From positions 1 to 7,875 of the forward strand of contig JAGOTU010000038.1 in assembly GCA_018061585.1 (NCBI GenBank): DNA of 7,875 nucleotides, written 5' to 3'. The position numbers and the translations under genes were made by a program. The notes beneath the pieces were generated by a model. It ran no database searches. It was not told where the DNA came from and saw nothing but the letters and a program-made list of their open reading frames with translations. Shown in pieces: positions 1 through 5,231 of this stretch; within the stretch, counting starts at the first letter, position 1; each line of letters opens with the position of its first letter. Source of the DNA: Minisyncoccota bacterium (GTDB taxonomy: Bacteria > Patescibacteriota > Minisyncoccia > Phycocordibacterales > UBA2100).

Positions 1-1038
1 CTTACAGATAATGTCGTGTGCGTCGATCGCGCGTAGACGACGACCTTGTCGGCGCAGGATCTTCTCGCGTGCAAATTCGAGGAGTGCGCGCAGGGGTTCC
101 GGTCCCGAGGCTTTTCCTCCCATCACAGTGAGGCGAGCTCCGGCAGGACGAATAAGGGAATAATCGAACTCGATGTCGGATCCTTCGTACCAGGCATGCA
201 ATCCGAGTTTGAGCGCGTCGCACCAACCTTCTTTCGAATCTCCAACCGTGTGCACTCCTTGTTTTCTGTTCGTCTGTCGGCGGATCTGCGGAAGTTTTTC
301 GATATTCTGACTTTCAACGGCAAATCCGACACCGCATCCCTGCATCGAGAGATACATGATCTCGGCAAGGTCATCGAGCGCTTCCGGGGCAATGAACGTG
401 CAGTTGTATGCGCATGTATTGCACCGCCTCGCCGCCTCGCCCGCGAACTGCATGAGTCGCATCGATGGCATCACGTCCTGTCGCAGTATCGCCTCGCGCA
501 CCTCGGTGTACTCATCTGCCGAGAGTTTCGTTCCGAGGTTCTCCTTCATAAAAGATATGTACCGGTCCACTGTTTCGATCCATGTCTCGCGCCGCCCCTC
601 CGATTCGATCCATCTTGCGTAGGTGCGCAAATAGACGAACTCGCCGAGCGGATTGTCCTTGAAGTATTTCCGACTCGCGTCCGCGAGCTTGCGGACGTGC
701 TCCGGGACCACGCGTCCGACTTCGCGTATACGTGTGCGCTCCGCGCGATAGAGAATAAAAGCTTTAGCGCTTGCAGGGAACTCGAGGATCATAAGCATCT
801 GCTCGACGACATCCTGTACCCCCTCCACAGTCGGGACCACGGGACCCGATCCCTGTTTTCCCATCGTGAGCGCTCGCAAGACAGCGTCGGCGATCCTTTG
901 CGGCGCGTCATCTCGAAATTCACCTGCCGCCCGCATCGCTTTTTCCACCGCACGCGTGATCTTGTGTATATCAAACGGTACGCGCGCGCCGGTACGCTTT
1001 ACGATCTCGCTGACGATGGGGGATTGTTTGGTGGTCAT
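1..1038 (-). CDS. nrdJ: Class II (adenosylcobalamin-dependent) ribonucleoside-triphosphate reductase, N-terminal part
   Basis: This is the first 346 codons of a gene that continues past the left edge; no stop occurs in frame within the window. The product reduces ribonucleotides to deoxyribonucleotides using adenosylcobalamin as radical source, in the cytoplasm. Residues about 8-105 form an ATP-cone (KRTGARVPFDIHKITRAVEKA, ending FILYRAERTRIRE), the allosteric ATP/dATP-sensing domain. Residues about 125-346 match the start of the monomeric RTPR barrel: MPSMRLMQFAG (190-200), CAYNC (209-213), MQGCGVGFAVE (232-242) and GGKASGPEPL (307-316). C213 in AYNC corresponds to the first active-site cysteine of the Lactobacillus leichmannii enzyme (C119). 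The remaining catalytic Cys/Glu residues lie in the missing part. The ATG at 1038 directly precedes the ATP-cone and no Shine-Dalgarno is visible. It is divergent from an ArsR-type regulator 59 bp away. The family is confident; nrdJ naming and B12 dependence follow from family motifs. An unrelated open frame on the plus strand over the same bases is a shadow. Confidence 0.9.
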   Translation of the reverse strand, partial: MTTKQSPIVSEIVKRTGARVPFDIHKITRAVEKAMRAAGEFRDDAPQRIADAVLRALTMGKQGSGPVVPTVEGVQDVVEQMLMILEFPASAKAFILYRAERTRIREVGRVVPEHVRKLADASRKYFKDNPLGEFVYLRTYARWIESEGRRETWIETVDRYISFMKENLGTKLSADEYTEVREAILRQDVMPSMRLMQFAGEAARRCNTCAYNCTFIAPEALDDLAEIMYLSMQGCGVGFAVESQNIEKLPQIRRQTNRKQGVHTVGDSKEGWCDALKLGLHAWYEGSDIEFDYSLIRPAGARLTVMGGKASGPEPLRALLEFAREKILRRQGRRLRAIDAHDIICK

Positions 1039-1051
1039 ACAGGGGTGGGAT

Positions 1052-1057
1052 GATATA
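1052..1057 (-). promoter_or_regulatory. Candidate -10 box for the ribonucleotide reductase
   Basis: Read on the minus strand this is TATATC, 13 nt upstream of the reductase ATG. No good -35 is visible at 16-18 bp, although a TATTAT-like hexamer lies at 1075-1080. The spacing matches other -10-like boxes in the window. The region is AT-rich, so chance matches are likely. Confidence 0.3.
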
Positions 1058-1086
1058 TTGATAACTATCTATACATAATATATATA
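1058..1086 (+). promoter_or_regulatory. Promoter of the ArsR-type regulator
   Basis: A -35 hexamer TTGATA (1058-1063) is separated by 17 bp from a -10 hexamer TATATA (1081-1086). The regulator's ATG at 1098 follows 11 nt after the -10 box, so the predicted transcript starts only a few bases before the start codon. There is no Shine-Dalgarno between the -10 box and the ATG. Confidence 0.55.
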
Positions 1087-1087
1087 G
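1069..1087. promoter_or_regulatory. 19-bp imperfect palindrome, candidate operator
   Basis: CTATACATAATATATATAG is symmetric in 8 of 9 base pairs around a central base. It lies between the -35 and -10 hexamers of the regulator promoter and covers the -10, a standard place for an autorepressor site. It is also upstream of the divergent reductase promoter. AT-rich inverted repeats are typical ArsR/SmtB operators, so the adjacent regulator is the natural candidate to bind here. A weaker partial dyad, GATAACTATC (1060-1069), adjoins it. Low-complexity AT sequence produces some symmetry by chance. Confidence 0.5.
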
Positions 1088-1097
1088 ACGGTCATCT

Positions 1098-1460
1098 ATG
1101 AATAAGAAATCGGTGGGGATAAAGCGCGGCAAATCAAAAACAGTGAACAGTCAAGGTGAGGTCACTCGCCCGCGTCCGTCATGGGTTACGAGCGGGGAGG
1201 AACAACTCTGTCCCGAGTGTTTTAAGGTGGTGGGCGACAAAAATCGCTACAAATTGGTATGCGCGCTCGGCAAGGCCCCGCAAGGAATGAACGTCAAGGA
1301 ATTGACCGCGCACCTGAAGTTGAAACAGCCGACGGTTACGCACCACCTCAATGTGTTGCGGTCCGTTCACGCGGTCGAGGGAGAAGACGCCGGTCGAGAG
1401 CGGATCTATCGGCTCAATCGGGATGCACACTGTTTCGAAGAATGTAAGATCCCGTACTAA
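1098..1460 (+). CDS. ArsR-type winged helix-turn-helix regulator with putative Cys metal site
   Basis: A 120-residue DNA-binding protein. Residues 1-35 are a basic, probably disordered tail rich in Lys and Arg. Residues about 42-106 form an ArsR-like winged helix: FKVVGDKNRYKLVCAL (helices 1-2), VKELTAHLKLKQPTVTHHL (66-84, helix-turn-helix with recognition helix PTVTHHLNVLR) and a wing with GRERIYRLN (99-107). The usual ArsR metal motif ELCVCDL is absent. Instead there is CPEC at 38-41 just before the fold and CFEEC at 112-116 near the C terminus, with C55 inside, so a different Cys-based metal or redox site is possible (inference). The start at 1098 is the ATG nearest the predicted promoter; no Shine-Dalgarno is seen. 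It is divergent from the reductase and probably represses its own promoter through the palindrome at 1069-1087. The inducer is unknown. Confidence 0.85.
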   Translation: MNKKSVGIKRGKSKTVNSQGEVTRPRPSWVTSGEEQLCPECFKVVGDKNRYKLVCALGKAPQGMNVKELTAHLKLKQPTVTHHLNVLRSVHAVEGEDAGRERIYRLNRDAHCFEECKIPY

Positions 1461-1482
1461 CGGAGCAAAGAACTCGCGCTAC

Positions 1483-1521
1483 ACAAAGCGACCCCGGTTC
1501 AATGAGCCGGGGTCGCTTTGT
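1483..1521. terminator. Bidirectional intrinsic terminator between converging genes
   Basis: The arms ACAAAGCGACCCCGG (1483-1497) and CCGGGGTCGCTTTGT (1507-1521) are perfectly complementary over 15 bp with a 9-nt loop. The A-rich left edge and T-rich right edge give a short U run in either direction. It follows the regulator stop by 22 bp and precedes the stop of the minus-strand CAP gene by 37 bp, so it probably ends both transcripts. Confidence 0.9.
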
Positions 1522-1558
1522 TACTTCGTTCGATCCAACGATGAAGATCCGGGAATGA

Positions 1559-2173
1559 TTACTGCGTTGTGTAGTCGGTCGTGGAGTAGACCTTGTCTCC
1601 GGAAACCGCGATACCGACTCCCGCGTACTTGTACGAGCCGAGGATGTTCGCACGGTGACCCGGCGAATTCATCCAGTCGTTCACGATCTTACGAGCTGAA
1701 TCCTGTGCTGAGAGTTTGTAGCCGGACATCCAGTGAATATTCTCTGCGTATGTCTTCCACTCATACTCACCGTTCGTTAAGCGGCAACCCGCATTGCATC
1801 CTGAAAGGTTCGTGTGCTCAAAGTAGTTCTTCGAGAGCATGTCCGCACTGTGAGCGCGGGCAATGTTTGCTACACGCGTGTCCGCGATAAGTGCAGGCAA
1901 TCCGCTCCGGGCGCGGGCATTATTCGTTTCGATGAGGACGTACTGCTCGATCTGGGACACGGCGTCTGCCGACGATGCGGGCACTGTTGCGGCAGGTGCA
2001 GTGGTGACCCTGGTACCCACGGGCTGTACGGTGCTTGTGACCGGCTTGACCGAGGGAACGGAAGCTCGCCGTGGCGCATGCTGTTCGATGCGTGCCGAGC
2101 GCGCGCTTTGCGTTTGTGTGAGCATCAATTGTGCCCGCTTGAGCTCGAGTAAAAGAAAGAGTAACTGATCCAT
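1559..2173 (-). CDS. CAP-domain (SCP/PR1, YkwD-like) protein
   Basis: A 204-residue protein. Residues 1-25 are a short Leu-rich, partly charged segment; residues about 35-70 are a Pro/Ala/Thr/Val/Ser linker; residues about 72-204 are a complete CAP domain. Visible CAP landmarks are LIETNNARARSGLPAL (80-95), ARAHSADM with H108 (105-112), YFEHTN (117-122), TYAENI (141-146), the WMNSPGHRANIL box (167-178) and a closing YSTTDYTTQ. C126 and C130 sit in a loop and could form a disulfide. Bacterial CAP proteins of the YkwD type are usually secreted or surface-exposed, but their biochemical role is mostly unknown. No standard signal peptide is visible here, and an in-frame TGA 14 codons upstream, with no ATG, GTG or TTG codon in between, leaves no room for a conventional longer start. 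It is convergent with the regulator and divergent from the hydrolase gene. The domain call is secure; the cell location is not. Confidence 0.88.
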   Translation of the reverse strand: MDQLLFLLLELKRAQLMLTQTQSARSARIEQHAPRRASVPSVKPVTSTVQPVGTRVTTAPAATVPASSADAVSQIEQYVLIETNNARARSGLPALIADTRVANIARAHSADMLSKNYFEHTNLSGCNAGCRLTNGEYEWKTYAENIHWMSGYKLSAQDSARKIVNDWMNSPGHRANILGSYKYAGVGIAVSGDKVYSTTDYTTQ

Positions 2174-2186
2174 GATGTTTGAAGTT

Positions 2187-2216
2187 AATGTAATGTCGAC
2201 GTAAAGAACTCCTCAA
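2187..2216 (-). promoter_or_regulatory. Promoter of the CAP-domain gene
   Basis: On the minus strand a -35 TTGAGG (2211-2216) is followed after 18 bp by a -10 TACATT (2187-2192). The ATG at 2173 lies 13 nt further on, with no Shine-Dalgarno between. The GAGGAG motif that overlaps the -35 is too far from the ATG to serve as a ribosome-binding site. Confidence 0.5.
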
Positions 2217-2321
2217 TAAGTTAAACTGCACTAAAACTACTAATCACTCATTCGACTTTCACATGGAAGATGCATGAAGTGAACTTGTTTTCCTCTCGGG
2301 GCGTACCGTAATGCTTTTTTC

Positions 2322-3383
2322 ATGATGTACTTCATGTATGCTGCGTTCGATATCGCGAATATGCTCATTATTCTCGCCCTCGTGTTCATGATAGTTTTGC
2401 TCGCTCTTTTTGAGCGATCCGTCGCGTCGCGAAAAGTCGACGCCCCGCCGAGTGACCACTTCGACGGCACTCGTTTTTTTAATCCGAATATGCCACCGCG
2501 CCGGGAGGAGGGACCGAAGGACCGTTCGGTATGGGTATGGTTGCTCACCCGCTCGCGCGGCAATTGGCGTAAACTCGCGGTCGAGCAAGTGAGGCCGCAC
2601 GAACGGGTCACCGACGGTTTGCGGATCACGTACGTAAATCATGCGACGGTACTTTTGCAGTTCGCGGGACTCAATATCATCACGGACCCGGTGTGGTCAT
2701 ACCGCGTGAGTCCGTTCTCATTCATGGGCCCTGTCCGCTACGCGCAACCGGGGATAGCGCTGCACGATCTGCCGCCGATCGATATCGTGTTGCTCTCACA
2801 TAACCATTACGATCATATGGATATCGCGACGCTCGCACATATCACGCGTACATCTAACCCCCGCATCTATACCGGGCTCGGGAATGCGGCATATCTTGAA
2901 CGAAAGGGAATTACCGGCGCCGTCGATATGGATTGGTGGGAACGTCGCGCCGACGGTGCGGTCACGATCGTGTCCGTGCCCGCGCAGCATTTCTCGGCTC
3001 GCTCACTCAGCGATCGTAACTGCACGCTCTGGTGCGGCTTCGTTCTGGAAACGCCGCTCGGAAATATATATTTTGCGGCCGACACGGGTATCGGACCGTT
3101 CGTGGACAGCATCAAAAAGGCATATGGATCATTTGTGTTCGGTTTCATTCCTATCGGTGCGTACGACCCGGCGTGGATGATGCGACCGGTACACACGGAT
3201 CCCGAGGAGGCGCTTCGCATGCATGACATTCTGAATATCCGCACATCGCTCGGGATACACCACGGCACGTTCAGACTGACGGACGAGCCGCAAAATGAAC
3301 CTGCCGAACGCATAGAGCGCGATAGGGGACAGCGGGACTTCCGCGTATTGCCAAATGGTGGCACTGTACTTTTGAAAGTATAG
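2322..3383 (+). CDS. Membrane-anchored NAPE-PLD/RomA-like metallo-beta-lactamase-fold hydrolase
   Basis: A 353-residue protein with one N-terminal membrane helix (about residues 11-30, LIILALVFMIVLLALF) followed by a complete metal-dependent hydrolase. The family signature DHFDGTRFFNP occurs at 45-55, and the fold motifs are NHATVLLQ (106-113), TDPVW (121-125), HNHYDH (160-165), H223 in PAQHFS, D254 in AADTG and GIHHGTF (311-317). H160, H162, D164, H165, H223, D254 and a His in the HH pair give the full two-metal site in the pattern of N-acyl-phosphatidylethanolamine phospholipase D. The substrate is not shown by sequence: bacterial members may act on phospholipids or other phosphoesters, and UlaG-type lactonases are distant relatives. 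Several ATGs (2322, 2325, 2334, 2361) are possible starts; no Shine-Dalgarno distinguishes them, and all but the last keep the whole membrane helix. The transporter gene starts 40 bp downstream, suggesting cotranscription. Confidence 0.88.
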   Translation: MMYFMYAAFDIANMLIILALVFMIVLLALFERSVASRKVDAPPSDHFDGTRFFNPNMPPRREEGPKDRSVWVWLLTRSRGNWRKLAVEQVRPHERVTDGLRITYVNHATVLLQFAGLNIITDPVWSYRVSPFSFMGPVRYAQPGIALHDLPPIDIVLLSHNHYDHMDIATLAHITRTSNPRIYTGLGNAAYLERKGITGAVDMDWWERRADGAVTIVSVPAQHFSARSLSDRNCTLWCGFVLETPLGNIYFAADTGIGPFVDSIKKAYGSFVFGFIPIGAYDPAWMMRPVHTDPEEALRMHDILNIRTSLGIHHGTFRLTDEPQNEPAERIERDRGQRDFRVLPNGGTVLLKV

Positions 3384-3410
3384 TTTTGAAACGTGGCGAG
3401 GGGCTGTGGT

Positions 3411-3417
3411 AAGGTGG
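3411..3417 (+). promoter_or_regulatory. Ribosome-binding site that sets the transporter start
   Basis: AAGGTGG lies 6 nt before the ATG at 3424. It is the clearest Shine-Dalgarno in the window and favours the ATG over the upstream in-frame GTG at 3406. The only good ribosome-binding site belongs to the one clearly operon-internal gene, whereas the promoter-proximal genes lack one. Confidence 0.6.
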
Positions 3418-3423
3418 TTCACT

Positions 3424-5079
3424 ATGACACGGGACAAGATCGCCATATTAAGCGGCATTATGCTCGGCATGCTGCTTGCGGCGCTCGATCAGACGATCGT
3501 CGCGACCGCTATGCCGCGTATCGTCGAAGAATTCAATGCGCTCTCGCATTTGTCGTGGGTCTTTACCGCATACATGCTCGCCTCTGCTATCACGGTGCCG
3601 ATCTACGGAAAACTCTCTGACATCTTCGGTCGTCGCGGGCTATACCTCATCGGTATCATCATTTTCCTCGTGGGCTCTGTTCTTTCCGGCCTCTCACAAT
3701 CGATGCTACAGCTCATTTTGTTCCGCGGTGTTCAGGGCATCGGCGCCGGTGCAATTATGGTGAATTCTTTCGCGGTGATCGCCGACGTGTTCCCGGTGCG
3801 TGAGCGCGGCAAATGGCAGGGATTGTTGGGGGCGATGTTCGGCGTAGCGTCAGTCGCAGGCCCGCTCTTGGGCGGATTCATCACCGACAACTTCTCGTGG
3901 CGCTGGATATTCTATATAAACATTCCGCTCGGCTTCTTGGCTATGGTCGTTCTCTGGTACGGACTGCCGAAGATCGTGCATGAGGTAAAAGATCGAACGA
4001 TCGATTATTGGGGAGCCATCCTCATGACCTCGACCCTGCTTCCGCTCTTGCTCGCGCTTGTGTGGGGAGGAAGCGAGTACGCGTGGGGATCATCAGAGAT
4101 CATCGCACTCATCGGATGGTCGATCGGATCCTTGTGCCTGTTCCTTTCACAAGAAATGCGCTCCTCGAACCCGATCCTTTCGCTCGCGTTGTTCAAGGAC
4201 CGAATATTCTCAGTTTCGATGATCTCGGTATTCCTGACCGCGATGGGTATGTTCGGTGCCATTCTCTATATTCCTGTCTTTGCACAGGGTGTGATCGGGG
4301 TGTCCGGTACGGGAGCGGGGCTTGCGCTCACACCTTTGATGCTCGGTATCGTGTTCGCGTCTACGATCACGGGTCATTTGATCTCGAAAACAGGGCGGTA
4401 TAAACGCAACGCGGTCATTGGCGTTACGCTGATCGTCATCGGCATGTTCTCGTTCGTAACGATCACGACTGAGACCGGCTCGCTCGCACTCGCACTCCGC
4501 ATGATCGTGCTCGGTCTCGGGCTGGGATGTACGTTCCCGGTATTCAACATCGCGGTCCAGAACGCCTTCGGTCCTGAGCGCGTGGGCGAGGTCACGGCAA
4601 GTGTGCAGCTTGCACGAAACGTGGGCGGCACGGTTGGCACAGCGATCTTGGGCGGCGTCATGAACGCGCAGCTTACGAAACACTTGGCCGAGATCGGATC
4701 AGATCCGTTCGTGCGTGGCATGTCGGCCATAGATCCCACGAATCCCATTGCCGACGTGAACGTGGATTCGATACAGGGCCTGCTCAATCCTGTGGTCCAG
4801 GATTCGATCCGCGACTCACTCGTACAGGCCCCCGGCTCCGAAGCGTTAATATCGCTATTTAATGCATTCGTCGAATCGCTGAAGGTCGCATTCACGAGTT
4901 CTGTCGTTCAGGTGTTCGTGGTGGCGACCGTTTTGATGGTGGTTGGTTGGATTGTTGTGATGTTTCTCCCGGAAAAGCCACTTCGTACATCACACAAGGA
5001 CGAGGGGCTGCTCGAGAAGGCGGGGAGGGAGCTTGAGGAAGAATTCGGCAGCGACTCACCCCAGAGTTTCGCGCACTAA
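3424..5079 (+). CDS. DHA2-family (EmrB/QacA-type) 14-TM MFS drug efflux transporter
   Basis: A 551-residue inner-membrane proton antiporter of the major facilitator superfamily, expected to export drugs or other amphipathic compounds. Conserved motifs numbered from the chosen ATG: motif D1 LDQTIVATAMP in TM1 (21-31), motif A GKLSDIFGRR after TM2 (62-71), motif B around R101 in TM4 (FRGVQGIGAGA), the antiporter motif C ending VAGPLLGG in TM5 (to 151), then SWRWIFYINIPLG (158-170), a hallmark of the DHA2 group. The length and the large polar loop before the last helix fit 14 TM segments. The C-terminal tail is charged (LEKAGRELEEEFG). An in-frame GTG at 3406 would add six residues, but the Shine-Dalgarno at 3411-3417 supports 3424. 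It follows the hydrolase by 40 bp with no terminator between them. The exact substrate cannot be read from sequence. Confidence 0.92.
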   Translation: MTRDKIAILSGIMLGMLLAALDQTIVATAMPRIVEEFNALSHLSWVFTAYMLASAITVPIYGKLSDIFGRRGLYLIGIIIFLVGSVLSGLSQSMLQLILFRGVQGIGAGAIMVNSFAVIADVFPVRERGKWQGLLGAMFGVASVAGPLLGGFITDNFSWRWIFYINIPLGFLAMVVLWYGLPKIVHEVKDRTIDYWGAILMTSTLLPLLLALVWGGSEYAWGSSEIIALIGWSIGSLCLFLSQEMRSSNPILSLALFKDRIFSVSMISVFLTAMGMFGAILYIPVFAQGVIGVSGTGAGLALTPLMLGIVFASTITGHLISKTGRYKRNAVIGVTLIVIGMFSFVTITTETGSLALALRMIVLGLGLGCTFPVFNIAVQNAFGPERVGEVTASVQLARNVGGTVGTAILGGVMNAQLTKHLAEIGSDPFVRGMSAIDPTNPIADVNVDSIQGLLNPVVQDSIRDSLVQAPGSEALISLFNAFVESLKVAFTSSVVQVFVVATVLMVVGWIVVMFLPEKPLRTSHKDEGLLEKAGRELEEEFGSDSPQSFAH

Positions 5080-5166
5080 TTTGAGGATATCGGCTTTCCG
5101 GGCCTCATGATGGCCGAAAGTAGAGGAGGGCGCCGCTCCCTTGCGAAGAGGGACGGTTTCAGGCAT
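5056..5166 (-). CDS. Possible small protein (36 aa), unrecognised
   Basis: A short minus-strand frame starting at an ATG (5166) and ending in TGA at 5056-5058, overlapping the last 24 bp of the transporter gene. The product starts MPETVPLRKG and ends with a charged amphipathic-looking helix (EARKADILKLVRETLG). Codon choice resembles that of the neighbouring genes. The frame stays open for 21 codons upstream of the ATG with no ATG, GTG or TTG start. No Shine-Dalgarno or clear promoter was found. It may be chance coding in a GC-rich gap; no function is proposed. Confidence 0.25.
   Translation of the reverse strand: MPETVPLRKGAAPSSTFGHHEARKADILKLVRETLG
5094..5120 (+). terminator. Weak hairpin downstream of the transporter gene
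   Basis: CTTTC and GGCC on the left pair with GGCC and GAAAG on the right around a 7-nt loop, giving 9 bp with a 2-nt bulge. It starts 15 bp after the transporter stop. There is no T run, so it is a weak terminator at best, but no other terminator is visible before the next gene. Confidence 0.3.
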
Positions 5167-5231
5167 AGTGGCCGCATTAGCCCAGAGATTGGGAGGTAGG
5201 TCAATATATAAGCACCAGGTAAATAATTCTT

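Noticed and set aside
46..1053. 335-codon plus-strand open frame
   Set aside because: It lies over the ATP-cone ribonucleotide reductase on the minus strand, whose conserved motifs are unmistakable. The plus-strand product shows no recognisable domain.
1048..1090. NrdR boxes upstream of nrdJ
   Set aside because: Two 10-mers (1051-1060 and 1078-1087) partly match the core of the NrdR consensus, but the sequence is nearly all A/T, the outer conserved bases are absent and the spacing is about 27 bp rather than the usual whole-turn spacing.
1351..1890. 179-codon plus-strand open frame
   Set aside because: It runs through the regulator's end, the strong terminator and the antisense of the CAP domain; it is a shadow with Ser/Arg-rich low-complexity product.
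1814..2231. Overlapping frames on both strands at the CAP gene's 5' half
   Set aside because: They lie in other frames of the CAP gene and its promoter and give no domain-like product.
2174..2321. Promoter for the hydrolase-transporter operon in the divergent gap
   Set aside because: A TTGTTT at 2285-2290 is not followed by a convincing -10 at proper spacing, so no plus-strand promoter is called in this 148-bp gap.
2240..2642. Two minus-strand open frames of about 130 codons
   Set aside because: They oppose the start of the NAPE-PLD-like hydrolase, whose N-terminal helix and DHFDGTRFFNP signature are clear.
4210..4895. Minus-strand open frames of 157 and 173 codons
   Set aside because: They are antisense to conserved TM segments of the MFS transporter and look like composition shadows.
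5080..5231. tRNA or known small RNA in the gap before the PKD protein gene
   Set aside because: No acceptor stem, T-loop consensus or known RNA core was found; only weak hairpins and the possible small ORF.
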